DNA from: WHSW01 sp963729075
GTDB lineage: Bacteria > Actinomycetota > Thermoleophilia > Solirubrobacterales > 70-9
Length of the DNA stretch: 64,000 bases
Assembly: GCA_963729075.1 (NCBI GenBank)
Contig: CAVSMU010000002.1
Location: forward strand, 47,061-111,060
Reading direction: 5' to 3'
Below, in pieces: positions 33,319-40,955 of the stretch (its first letter is position 1; each line of letters opens with the position of its first letter). The notes under the pieces are model-generated. The model saw only the letters and a program-made list of their open reading frames with translations. It did not search any database and was not told the origin of the DNA. The position numbers and the translations under genes are program-made.

Positions 33319-34588
33319 CCTGCGCGCCGGGCGGCGGGGGGACGGGTCCTTCGAGCAGGGGGTCGTCGCGCTCGGCCATCCACCTGCGCAAACGGTCGCG
33401 GAGCTCGGCGAGCACGGCGTCGTTCGCGGGCTCGCCGGCGACATTGCGGGCCTCGCTCGGGTCGAAGACGAGGTCATAGAGCTGCTCCGTCGCCAACATC
33501 TGGTCCGCCCACCCATGCTCCACCAGCAGCTCCTTGCTCGCGCTGTCGTCGCAGTTGACGAGCACGGGATGCTCGCTGTCGTCGAACCGCCGGATGTACT
33601 TCCAGCGCTCGGTGCGAATCGCGCGCTGGGGCTGGTAGGCCGCGTGATAGGTCATCTCGGTGAAGATCTCGTCGTGGACCCGCGCCGCGTGGCCGCGCAC
33701 CAGCGGCATCAACGAGGTTCCCTCCAGCCACCCGGGCGGTTCGATCCCGACGAGGTCGCACACGGTCGGGTAGATGTCGAGGTGCGAGACCATCGTGTCG
33801 AACACCTTGCCGCCGGCGAACCCGCCCGGGCCCCGCATGATGAGCATCACCCCGGTGCCGCGATCGAACAGCGTCGCCTTGGCCCCCGGAAACGCGAGGC
33901 CGTGGTCGGTAGTGCAGATGATCAGCGTCCGCTCGGCGAGCCCGTGCTGGTGCAGCCCGTTGAGCACCGCGCCGATGCCCTGGTCGAGCGAGCGGGCGCT
34001 GGCCTTGAACGCCGCCATGTCCTGGCGGGTGCGAGGTGTATCGGGAAGGTTCGGCGGCGGCAGCGAGTAGAGCGTGTCGCGGACCGAGGTCGGGGCAGCG
34101 AAGTCGCGGTGGGTCTCGAAGAACCCGACCGAGAGGAAGAACGGCTCGCTAGCGGCACGCAGCGCCTCGATCGCGATCGGCGCAACCTCGTGCGCATGGT
34201 TGCTGTCGACCGGGAGCACGTCGTCGTAGCCGATCGTTCCCGGCTCGAGCGAGATGTGCTGTTCGCCGATCAGTGCCGACTGGTAACCGGCGCCGCGCAG
34301 GGAGTGCACCAGATGGTGGCGGTAGTCGTTGAGCACCCAGCCGCGGTGCGCGAGCCCGAGCATCCCGTTCCCGGCCCCGCCCTGGCCCGTCAGCAGGCAG
34401 GCGCGGCTGCCCGAGCAGGTCGGCATCGCGCAGAACGCCTGCCGGAAGAGCACCCCTTGGTCCGCGAGCAGCTGGATGTTCGGCGTCGGGACGGCGTAGC
34501 CGTAGGGCTGCACATAGCGCCCCGTGTCGTGCGAGTGGATGTACAGGATGTTGGGCGGCGGGCCGCCGTCGAGAAATAGCGCGCTCAC
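33239..34588 (-). CDS. Sulfatase (alkaline-phosphatase superfamily)
   Basis: 449 residues. N-terminal metal site NILYIHSHDTGRYV (Asp/His), FGly region PTCSGSRACLLTGQ with Cys58, and TTDHGLAF (Asp-His) near residue 228 are in the right order for type I sulfatases. The FGly signature reads C-S-G-S-R rather than C-x-P/A-S-R. No signal peptide is visible, so it may act in the cytosol. It starts with GTG overlapping the Stf0 stop (GTGA), so a sulfate-adding and a sulfate-removing enzyme are co-translated. The Pro-rich C-terminus is unconserved. Substrate unknown. Confidence 0.85.
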   Translation of the reverse strand: MSALFLDGGPPPNILYIHSHDTGRYVQPYGYAVPTPNIQLLADQGVLFRQAFCAMPTCSGSRACLLTGQGGAGNGMLGLAHRGWVLNDYRHHLVHSLRGAGYQSALIGEQHISLEPGTIGYDDVLPVDSNHAHEVAPIAIEALRAASEPFFLSVGFFETHRDFAAPTSVRDTLYSLPPPNLPDTPRTRQDMAAFKASARSLDQGIGAVLNGLHQHGLAERTLIICTTDHGLAFPGAKATLFDRGTGVMLIMRGPGGFAGGKVFDTMVSHLDIYPTVCDLVGIEPPGWLEGTSLMPLVRGHAARVHDEIFTEMTYHAAYQPQRAIRTERWKYIRRFDDSEHPVLVNCDDSASKELLVEHGWADQMLATEQLYDLVFDPSEARNVAGEPANDAVLAELRDRLRRWMAERDDPLLEGPVPPPPGAQVNDPSQISPTEPTRVATADPTAAPSR

Positions 34589-35484
34589 GCGGGCTCCGGA
34601 ACCGTCGGGACCAGGTCGAACTCGGTGCCGAGCTTGAGGTCGGCGTAGCGGCGCGTCCAGTCGTCGTTGATCCCGTCCGACTGCTTTCGCATCCGCGGCT
34701 CGATCCGCAGGTCGGCCGGCACATCGATCTCGAGCCGCTCGAGCACGCTGCGGGTGGCCACCTCGTACTCGGCCTCGAAGTTCTCATACAGCACGAGCAC
34801 CGGCCTGATCCTGGCGTGCTCGAAGAAGGCGTCCCATTGCGCCTCCTCGATCAGGATCTGGTTGAGCAGGTGCTCGATCGCGCGGTAGTGAAAGCGCAGC
34901 TGCGGCCGGTGCTCGTGCAGATAGCTCTTGTACGGAGGATCGCCGTCACCGTCGCCTGTCGCCTCCCCCTCCTGGCGCCAGGTAGCGGTCTGCACGGCCT
35001 TCCACAGCGAGACCGCCTGGCGAACCTTGTTGGCACGCACTACGCGAACGAACGTGAGCTCCGGGAACACCGCGTCGAGCACGTCGGCCAGCGGCAGGTC
35101 GCTGTACTCAGGGACGTTGCGAAGCAGGCTGACGAAGTCGCCGAAGTAGCCCCACATCAGCTTCGCCCCGAACACCCCGTTCGGCGTGGTGCCGATCTCG
35201 AAGGCCCACTCCAGGTAACGGTCATAAGCCGTGCGGCTCCACAGCGGCGAGCGCTGCGTCGGCTCGTCCCCCACGCCGCGCTCGCCGAGGTGGCCGAGGA
35301 TCGAGCGGTCGTCGACGCCCTCGAAGTACTCCTCGGGACGGCGCGGGCGACCCGAGTGGCGCAGCGCCTCGAAGTACTCCTCGGGGCGCCCTGCGACCCC
35401 GGTCGTCTTCAGTGCCTGGCAGATCAGGGTGCTGCCGCTGCGCGGAGTGGCGCAGACCAGGTATGAGCTCCGAGTCTCGGTCAT
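34585..35484 (-). CDS. Stf0-type sulfotransferase
   Basis: 299 residues. The PAPS loop ATPRSGSTLICQAL at residues 12-25, followed by GRPEEYF, is the Stf0 signature; Stf0 of mycobacteria sulfates trehalose for sulfolipid-1. VRVVRANKVRQAVSLWKA near residue 146 is the 3'-phosphate/acceptor helix, and LVLYENFEAEYE lies near 230. A 16-residue direct duplication (RPEEYFE occurs at residues 33-39 and 49-55) is unusual. It is first in a two-gene operon with the sulfatase. TAGAAT lies eight bases before the ATG. Confidence 0.86.
   Translation of the reverse strand: MTETRSSYLVCATPRSGSTLICQALKTTGVAGRPEEYFEALRHSGRPRRPEEYFEGVDDRSILGHLGERGVGDEPTQRSPLWSRTAYDRYLEWAFEIGTTPNGVFGAKLMWGYFGDFVSLLRNVPEYSDLPLADVLDAVFPELTFVRVVRANKVRQAVSLWKAVQTATWRQEGEATGDGDGDPPYKSYLHEHRPQLRFHYRAIEHLLNQILIEEAQWDAFFEHARIRPVLVLYENFEAEYEVATRSVLERLEIDVPADLRIEPRMRKQSDGINDDWTRRYADLKLGTEFDLVPTVPEPA
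35319..35385 (-). repeat. 48-base direct duplication within the Stf0 gene
   Basis: CCTCGAAGTACTCCTCGGG occurs at 35319-35337 and 35367-35385 with a 48-base period, giving an in-frame repeat of 16 residues around RPEEYFE. Confidence 0.7.
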
Positions 35485-35506
35485 TCCTTACCATTCTAGT
35501 CAGGAA
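35482..35506 (-). promoter_or_regulatory. Stf0 promoter with inverted repeat
   Basis: Minus-strand TAGAAT (35493-35498) lies 8 bases before the ATG. TTCCT (35484-35488) and AGGAA (35502-35506) form an inverted repeat around it. Confidence 0.4.
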
Positions 35507-35543
35507 GCCTCGGGGAGGGCGGACGCGACAGAATCCGGCGGCG

Positions 35544-36926
35544 ATGCTGTTCAGGCAGGTGATCCACGAGGACCTCGGCTGTGCCTCGTACCTGATCGCC
35601 GACGTCGGGGGCAGGGTCGCGGCGGTCGTCGACCCGCAGTGGGACATCGAACCGTACCTCCGCCTGGCGCGCCTGCACGACGTGCGAATCGAGCACGTGA
35701 TCGAGACCCACAACCATGCCGACCACGTCTCCGGCCACGGGCGCCTGGCGCAGGCGACCGGAGCCAAGATCCACATCCACGAGCTCGCCGGCGCCGACTA
35801 TCCCCACGAGGCGATCGCCGACGGCTGGCGGCTCGATCTCGGACAGGTCGAGATCGAGGCGATCCACACTCCCGGCCATCGCCCCGAGCACACGGCATTC
35901 CTGGTCAGCGACGGTGGCCGTGGCGACGGGCCGATCGCCCTGTTGTGCGGCGACTCCCTGTTCGTGGGCGACGTCGCCCGGCCGGATCTGGCGATCGAGC
36001 CGCGCGACGGGGCGGCCGCGCTGTACCACTCGCTGAACGACCGGCTCTTCGACCTCCCGGACAGCGTCGAGGTCTGGCCCGGACACCTCGGCGGCTCGAT
36101 GTGCGGCAGCGCCGGCATCGACCACAAGACCTCCTCGACGATCGCGTTCGAGCGCGCGCACAACCGGGCGCTCGGGTTCGGCTCCGAGGCGGAGTTCGTC
36201 GCCGACGCGATCGCGAGCCTCGGGGACCGGCCGCCGAACGCGGAGCGCATCGTCGCGCTCAACCGCGGCCCGTTCACGGAGGAGCCCGGCGCCCCGACTC
36301 CGCTCTCACCCCGAGCGGTCGAGGTGGCGATCGCCGACGGTGCGATCCTCGTCGACGCCCGCACCACCGACCAGTTCGACGAGGCGCACATCCCCGGCGC
36401 GATCAGCGCCTCCGCCTACGACACCGGCTTCGCGACCAAGGTCGCCCAGGTGGTGCCCGCGGAGGCCGAGCTCATCGTCGTCGCCGCCTCCGACGGCTAC
36501 GAGCTCGAGGCGGCCGACCTGCTCGCGTCCGTGGGGCTGCGGGTGCGCGGCTTCCTCGCCGGCGGGATGACCGCGTGGCGCTCGGAGGGGCGCGCGGTGA
36601 ACCGGGTCGAGAGGATCGATCCGCAGACGCTCGCCGACCGGCTCGCGGGCGGCGAGGAGATCGCTGTCCTCGACGTGCGGGGGGATTCCGAGTTCACGGC
36701 CGGACACATTCCCGGGTCCGTGAGCATTCCGTACCCCGAGTTGCTCGAGCGGCTCGCCGAGGTCCCGCGCGACGCCAGCATCGCCACCGTGTGCTCGGGC
36801 GGCAAGCGAAGCGGCCTGGCCGCGTCGCTGCTCCAGCGCGAGGGCTTCGAGGGGGTGATCCACGTCGCCGACGGCGGCGTCGGTACGTGGGAGCGCCAGG
36901 GCCACCCAGTCGAGTCAGGCGACTGA
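35544..36926 (+). CDS. Persulfide dioxygenase-like metallo-beta-lactamase fused to two rhodanese domains
   Basis: 460 residues. The MBL domain (1-250) has ETHNHADHVSGH near residue 52 and HTPGHRPEHTAF near 109, and GDSLFVGDVARPDL, as in ETHE1-like persulfide dioxygenases (one iron, GSSH to sulfite). Rhodanese domain 1 (about 260-350) lacks the catalytic Cys (VVAASDGYELE), domain 2 (about 360-455) keeps it in VCSGGKRSGLA. This is a three-domain arrangement known for sulfide/persulfide handling. It is divergent from the Stf0-sulfatase operon and close to sulfate import. Confidence 0.88.
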   Translation: MLFRQVIHEDLGCASYLIADVGGRVAAVVDPQWDIEPYLRLARLHDVRIEHVIETHNHADHVSGHGRLAQATGAKIHIHELAGADYPHEAIADGWRLDLGQVEIEAIHTPGHRPEHTAFLVSDGGRGDGPIALLCGDSLFVGDVARPDLAIEPRDGAAALYHSLNDRLFDLPDSVEVWPGHLGGSMCGSAGIDHKTSSTIAFERAHNRALGFGSEAEFVADAIASLGDRPPNAERIVALNRGPFTEEPGAPTPLSPRAVEVAIADGAILVDARTTDQFDEAHIPGAISASAYDTGFATKVAQVVPAEAELIVVAASDGYELEAADLLASVGLRVRGFLAGGMTAWRSEGRAVNRVERIDPQTLADRLAGGEEIAVLDVRGDSEFTAGHIPGSVSIPYPELLERLAEVPRDASIATVCSGGKRSGLAASLLQREGFEGVIHVADGGVGTWERQGHPVESGD

Positions 36927-36935
36927 CGTCCGCCC

Positions 36936-38582
36936 TCAGGCGATCGCCCGCTCGAACGACGTGTGCAGCTCGCGGCGGTCGCTCTCGGGGTCGCCGACGG
37001 TGCGCTCGAGCTTGATCGCGGCGGCCCGGCCATCGATGGTCATCGTCGCGACCTGGTTGTCGTAGAACGGGCCCTCGACCAGCCGCCAGCGGATCGGCTC
37101 GGGCGCCACCCCCGCGAGACGCGCAAGCCGTTCGCCGAGGACTATCCCCGCGCGCGCGTTGCCCGCCTCGATCACCTTCCGCTCCTGATCATCGAGCGCA
37201 TTGCGAAACGGCGAGCAGACCGCTTGGTGGACCGCGCTCCTCACCCCCGACGACCGCTTGAACGCGACCTCGGCCAGATAGGCGTGATGAACGTCGCCCG
37301 AGATCACCGTCACCGACGCCGGCGCCGGTCCGTAACGGCCGGATGCCGCGCCCTCGATCAGCCCCGCCAGGCGCTCGAACGAGTCGCCGAACGCCGCCCA
37401 GTGGTCGAAGTCGAGCGTTCGGCGCAGCTGCTCCGCCCAGGCGGCGGCCCGCCGGCCCCAGCTTCCGGTGCATACGGCCTCACCCCAGCGCTCCATGTGA
37501 TGAAGGCCGGGCGCGAGGAGGAACGGATCCGAGGTCGCGATCAGGATGTGGTCGTAGTCGCCCTCCAGGTGCCGCTCGAGCCAATCCCATTCGCCGTCGT
37601 CGAGAATCGAGCGTCGACCTTCCTCGAGCACCCTGCCGCAGCGCGAGTCGAGCACCAAGAGCCGCGTGCGACCGAGGTCGCGGCAGTAGCTCCAGCGGGC
37701 GCCATCGCGAATGCCGCGCTCGTCCTCGGCGACCGCCTCCAGGACCTCCCAGCCGTCACCGGCCTCGCGGACCGTGGCCAGCAGCTCGCTCTCGCGCAGC
37801 AGCTCGGGCGAGAGGTTGCCGATGAACTGATACAGCCAGTACGCGGCGAGCCCGGACCGCTCGCGCTCCGGCCACCACTCGACCTCGTTCATCTCCTCGA
37901 CCCACGCGGCCGAGATGTTCCAGTCGTCGTTGATGTCGTGATCGTCCACCACCATCGAGCACGAGACCGTCGAGTACAGCCACCGGATCGTCGGATCGCT
38001 CCACGACTCCTGGTAGAGCCGCGCGAACTCCTCGAAGTCCGCGACCTCCTCGCCCGGCGGCTTGCGGACGTCTCGGCGCTTCTTGATGAAGGCGAGCGTC
38101 TCCGGGGAGACCTCGTCGGCGTAGACCTGGTCGCCGAGCAGCATCAGCACGTGCGGCCAGCGCTCGGGCGGTTCCTCGCGCATTTCCTGAGTGAGCGAGA
38201 ACAGTGCGTCGAACTCGCGCGCCTCGGAATAATCGTCCTTGGGGAACGTGTACGGCGCATGGTGGGGCAGGGAGACCCTGCAGGAGCCGAAGCACAATCG
38301 CAGCGGTCCCTCGCCGCCCAGCGTTCGGATCACGCTGGGCGGGAACTCACTGCCCGACTCGGGCCACCGGCGCTCGCCGTCGAGCGCAACCTCGTACTCC
38401 CGCGTCGACCCCGGCTCGAGGCCATCGACGATCACGAGCCCGTAGTGATGCCCGTGGACGCAGAACGTCGGCGCCGAGTGTCCGAGGACCTCGACCTCGC
38501 ACGGCTCGTCGGTCTCCACCCAGAGGACCGCCTCGGTCTCGCCGACGTAGCGCAGCAGGGGTCCGAGGATCAACGTTGCCAT
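36936..38582 (-). CDS. PhoD-like alkaline phosphatase / metallophosphatase
   Basis: 548 residues. After a beta-sandwich N-terminus (1-115), metal-site motifs follow: LCFGSCR near 120, LMLLGDQVYADEV near 175, VVDDHDINDDWN near 245 and VISGDVHHAYLAEV near 435, the PhoD-type Fe/Ca phosphatase set. No signal peptide or Tat motif is seen, so it is probably cytosolic, unlike classical PhoD. It may act on phosphate esters or anhydrides. ATG 38580-38582 was chosen; in-frame sequence upstream lies antisense to thiG. Confidence 0.85.
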   Translation of the reverse strand: MATLILGPLLRYVGETEAVLWVETDEPCEVEVLGHSAPTFCVHGHHYGLVIVDGLEPGSTREYEVALDGERRWPESGSEFPPSVIRTLGGEGPLRLCFGSCRVSLPHHAPYTFPKDDYSEAREFDALFSLTQEMREEPPERWPHVLMLLGDQVYADEVSPETLAFIKKRRDVRKPPGEEVADFEEFARLYQESWSDPTIRWLYSTVSCSMVVDDHDINDDWNISAAWVEEMNEVEWWPERERSGLAAYWLYQFIGNLSPELLRESELLATVREAGDGWEVLEAVAEDERGIRDGARWSYCRDLGRTRLLVLDSRCGRVLEEGRRSILDDGEWDWLERHLEGDYDHILIATSDPFLLAPGLHHMERWGEAVCTGSWGRRAAAWAEQLRRTLDFDHWAAFGDSFERLAGLIEGAASGRYGPAPASVTVISGDVHHAYLAEVAFKRSSGVRSAVHQAVCSPFRNALDDQERKVIEAGNARAGIVLGERLARLAGVAPEPIRWRLVEGPFYDNQVATMTIDGRAAAIKLERTVGDPESDRRELHTSFERAIA

Positions 38583-38626
38583 GGAGGCACCGGTACCCGC
38601 CGATCCGGCACCGCGAACTCGGCGCG

Positions 38627-39382
38627 CTATCCGAGCTCGGGCAGGCCCTCTTCCGGGGTCGATGCCTCGGCGTGCAGTCGGCGGGGGATGCGGCCGGCGC
38701 GGCGCGCCTCGTAGCCGGCCTCGACCGCGCGGCGCATCGCCGTCGCCATCCGCGCCGGGTCCGCCGCCCGCGAGACCGAGCTCGCCAGCAGCACGCCGTC
38801 GCAGCCGAGCTCCATCGCCAGCGCGGCGTCCGAGGCGGTGCCGATGCCGGCGTCGAGGATCACGGGGACGCCCGCCGCCTCGACGATGATCCGCAGGCTG
38901 TACGGGTTGCGGATTCCGGCCCCGGAGCCGATCGGCGAGCCGAGCGGCATCACCGCGGCGCACCCGGCGTCCTCGAGTCTCCGGGCCAGCACCGGGTCAT
39001 CGTTGGTGTAGGGCAGGACGGTGAACCCGTCGTCGACCAGCGCCTCCGCCGCCGCGACCAGCTCCACCGCGTCGGGGAGCAGCGTGCGGTCGTCGCCGAT
39101 CACCTCGAGCTTCACCCAGTCGGTCTCGAACGCCTCGCGGGCCAGGTGCGCGGTGCGCACCGCGTCGCGGGCCGTGTAGCAGCCGGCCGTGTTCGGGAGC
39201 GCGAAGAGGCCGAGGCGCTCGATCAGATCCACCATCGACCCCTGGGCGGCCGGGTCGACGCGGCGCAGCGCCACGGTGACGATCTCCGTCCCCGACGCCC
39301 TCAACGCAGCCTCCATCTGCGTCAGCGACCGGAACCCGCCGGTGCCCACGATGAGCCTGGAGGTCCACCGCTTACCTCCCAA
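38627..39382 (-). CDS. thiG: Thiazole synthase ThiG
   Basis: Forms the thiazole phosphate of thiamine from DXP, dehydroglycine and ThiS thiocarboxylate. About 251 residues from TTG 39380-39382. RLIVGTGGFRSL at the start, the Lys-containing strand WVKLEVIGDDRTLLPD near residue 100, and NPYSLRIIVEAAGVPVILDAGIG near 177 mark the TIM barrel. No ATG or GTG suits better; longer frames run through the hairpin at 39407-39484. Third gene of the riboswitch-controlled thiO-thiS-thiG operon. Confidence 0.92.
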   Translation of the reverse strand: MGGKRWTSRLIVGTGGFRSLTQMEAALRASGTEIVTVALRRVDPAAQGSMVDLIERLGLFALPNTAGCYTARDAVRTAHLAREAFETDWVKLEVIGDDRTLLPDAVELVAAAEALVDDGFTVLPYTNDDPVLARRLEDAGCAAVMPLGSPIGSGAGIRNPYSLRIIVEAAGVPVILDAGIGTASDAALAMELGCDGVLLASSVSRAADPARMATAMRRAVEAGYEARRAGRIPRRLHAEASTPEEGLPELG

Positions 39383-39406
39383 CTCCCAAGCGCCGGGATC
39401 GGTCCG

Positions 39407-39484
39407 GGCGCGGGAGGCGGGGACGTCCGGCGGGCTATCAGCGAAGCGAGGACTGCCCGCCGGGCGTGCCCCGCCTCCCGCGCC
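39407..39484. repeat. Large inverted repeat between thiS and thiG
   Basis: Arms of about 29 bases (39407-39435 and 39455-39484) read GGCGCGGGAGGCGGGG... and its near-exact reverse complement, with a 19-base loop. The resulting hairpin fills almost the whole thiS-thiG gap. Confidence 0.8.
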
Positions 39485-39488
39485 GCGC

Positions 39489-39695
39489 TCACCCACCCTG
39501 GATCGCCCCCACGACTTCGATCTTTTGCCCGTCGGACACAACCGTCTCGTCCCAGGCGCTGCGCGGCACGACTTCGCCGTCGACCGCCACCGCGACGCCG
39601 CGACGGTCGCCGCCGGCGCCCGTGCGCTCGACCAGCTCGGCGACAGAGGCGCCGGCGCGCAGTTCGATCCGGTCGCCGTTGAGCTCGATCGTCAT
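39489..39695 (-). CDS. thiS: Sulfur carrier protein ThiS
   Basis: 68 residues, ubiquitin-like fold. It begins MTIELNGDRIELRAGAS and ends with the essential diglycine (GAIQGG) that is adenylated and thiocarboxylated. LVERTG and VAVDGEVVPRSAWDE are the usual family blocks. ATG overlaps the thiO stop (ATGA). ThiF is not seen in the window. It donates sulfur to ThiG in the next gene. Confidence 0.94.
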   Translation of the reverse strand: MTIELNGDRIELRAGASVAELVERTGAGGDRRGVAVAVDGEVVPRSAWDETVVSDGQKIEVVGAIQGG

Positions 39696-40807
39696 CGCGC
39701 CACCGCCTCGGTAGTCCGTTCTGCCCGCTCGCCCTCCAGCAGCGCGACGATTCGCTCCGCCGTCGCGGGAGCCAGCAGGATCCCGTTGCGGAAGTGGCCG
39801 GTGGCGAGCACCAGGCCGTCGAGCGCCCCGGGACCGATCAGCGGCATGTTGTCTGGCGTCGCCGGTCGCACGCCCGCGATCGCCTCCACCAGCTCGAGCT
39901 CCGCGACGTCGGGAAGCGTCCGGTAGGCCTCGCGCAGCAGCTCGTGGACACCACCGGCGGTGATCCGGGTGTCGAAGCCCTGCTCCTCCACGGTCGCGCC
40001 GACCACCAGCCTCCCGTCGGCGCGCGGCACCATGTACACGCGCTCGGTGACCACGATCCGGTCGCAGACCGGTTCGCCGGCGGGGCCGCGCAAGGTGAGA
40101 ATCTGCCCCTTGACGGGCCGGATCGGTGGCCGCGCCGGCGCCGGCAGCCACTCGGACGCCGACCACGAGCCCGCGGCCAGCACGGTCGTGAGCGCCTGGT
40201 GCTCGCGCCCGTCGCGGGTGCGGACCCCGGCGAGCCGCTCGCCGTCGATCACAGCTTCGGCGACCTCCCCGGTCTCGATCACGCCTCCCGCGGCTTCGAA
40301 GGCCCCTACCAGCGCGGCGACCATGGACCGCGGATCGACGGCCGCCTCGTGCGGAGCGAGCACGCCGGCCGCAACCGATGCCAGCCCCGGCTCGAGCTCG
40401 CGACAAGCGCTCGGGCGAAGCCACTCGCCCGCGAGGTCGAGCGAGCGCATGAGCTCGAAGCGGCGGCGCAACTCGGCCGCCTCGTCGCGATCGAGGGCAA
40501 CGTGAAGAGCGCCGAGCTGCGCGTAGCCGGTCTCAGCGCCCGCCGCGGCCGCGAGCTCGGCGTCGAAGCGAGGCCAGAGCCGGTGCGACTCCAGCGCCAG
40601 CTCGAGCAGCCGGTCCTCCCCGAATGTGGCCTCGCCGACGGGCGCCAGCATTCCCGCGGCGACGTTCGAGGCGCCGGCTCCGGGCCGATCGCGCTCGAGC
40701 ACGAGCACCCGCAGGCCGCGTTCGGCCGCGCGCCACGCGCACGCGAGACCGATGACGCCGGCGCCGACGACGACCACGTCGTGCTGGTTGGTGTTTGATG
40801 CTGCCAC
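39692..40807 (-). CDS. thiO: Glycine oxidase ThiO
   Basis: FAD enzyme that oxidises glycine to dehydroglycine for the thiazole ring. 371 residues. Dinucleotide motif VVVVGAGVIGLACAWRAAERG at the N-terminus, GASNVAAGMLAPVGEA (FAD/substrate), and GVRPATPDNMPLIGP plus ATGHFRNGILLAPATA at the C-terminus, as in ThiO. GTG 40805-40807 has an AGGAG ribosome site about 9 bases upstream and lies directly after the TPP riboswitch. First gene of the operon. Confidence 0.93.
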   Translation of the reverse strand: MAASNTNQHDVVVVGAGVIGLACAWRAAERGLRVLVLERDRPGAGASNVAAGMLAPVGEATFGEDRLLELALESHRLWPRFDAELAAAAGAETGYAQLGALHVALDRDEAAELRRRFELMRSLDLAGEWLRPSACRELEPGLASVAAGVLAPHEAAVDPRSMVAALVGAFEAAGGVIETGEVAEAVIDGERLAGVRTRDGREHQALTTVLAAGSWSASEWLPAPARPPIRPVKGQILTLRGPAGEPVCDRIVVTERVYMVPRADGRLVVGATVEEQGFDTRITAGGVHELLREAYRTLPDVAELELVEAIAGVRPATPDNMPLIGPGALDGLVLATGHFRNGILLAPATAERIVALLEGERAERTTEAVAR

Positions 40808-40844
40808 GGGCGGTGCTCCTCTCCCGGGCGGGCGGACCTCGCAT

Positions 40845-40932
40845 CGTCCCTGCGCCGGCATTACCCGGATCAGGTTCAGACGGTCGGCGGCCCGTTGCCG
40901 CCCTCTCAGCCCAACTTGGGTGGGGCTCCCGT
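40845..40932 (-). promoter_or_regulatory. TPP riboswitch (thi box)
   Basis: On the minus strand the conserved core GGGCTGAGAGGG, then GACCGTCTGAACCTGATCCG and GGTAATGCCGGCGCAGGGA are all present in THI-element order, ending about 38 bases before the thiO start. The ribosome site of thiO (GAGGAG) follows closely, so translational control is likely. Confidence 0.95.
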
Positions 40933-40940
40933 TGCCTTTC

Positions 40941-40948
40941 ACGATACT
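40941..40948. promoter_or_regulatory. Overlapping divergent -10 elements (thiOSG and NTF2-ThiE genes)
   Basis: ACGATACT reads GATACT on the + strand, 7 bases before ATG 40956, and TATCGT on the minus strand, a few bases before the start of the TPP riboswitch. The two promoters cannot be occupied together. Confidence 0.45.
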
Positions 40949-40955
40949 CCCCCGC

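Noticed and set aside
35231..37015. 594-codon + strand frame over the Stf0 start and the rhodanese gene
   Set aside because: Arg-rich shadow of the MBL-rhodanese gene, which has all its motifs in the other frame.
39383..39541. Longer ThiG starting at 39541
   Set aside because: The extra residues would be encoded by the hairpin arms and the end of thiS, and have no homology.
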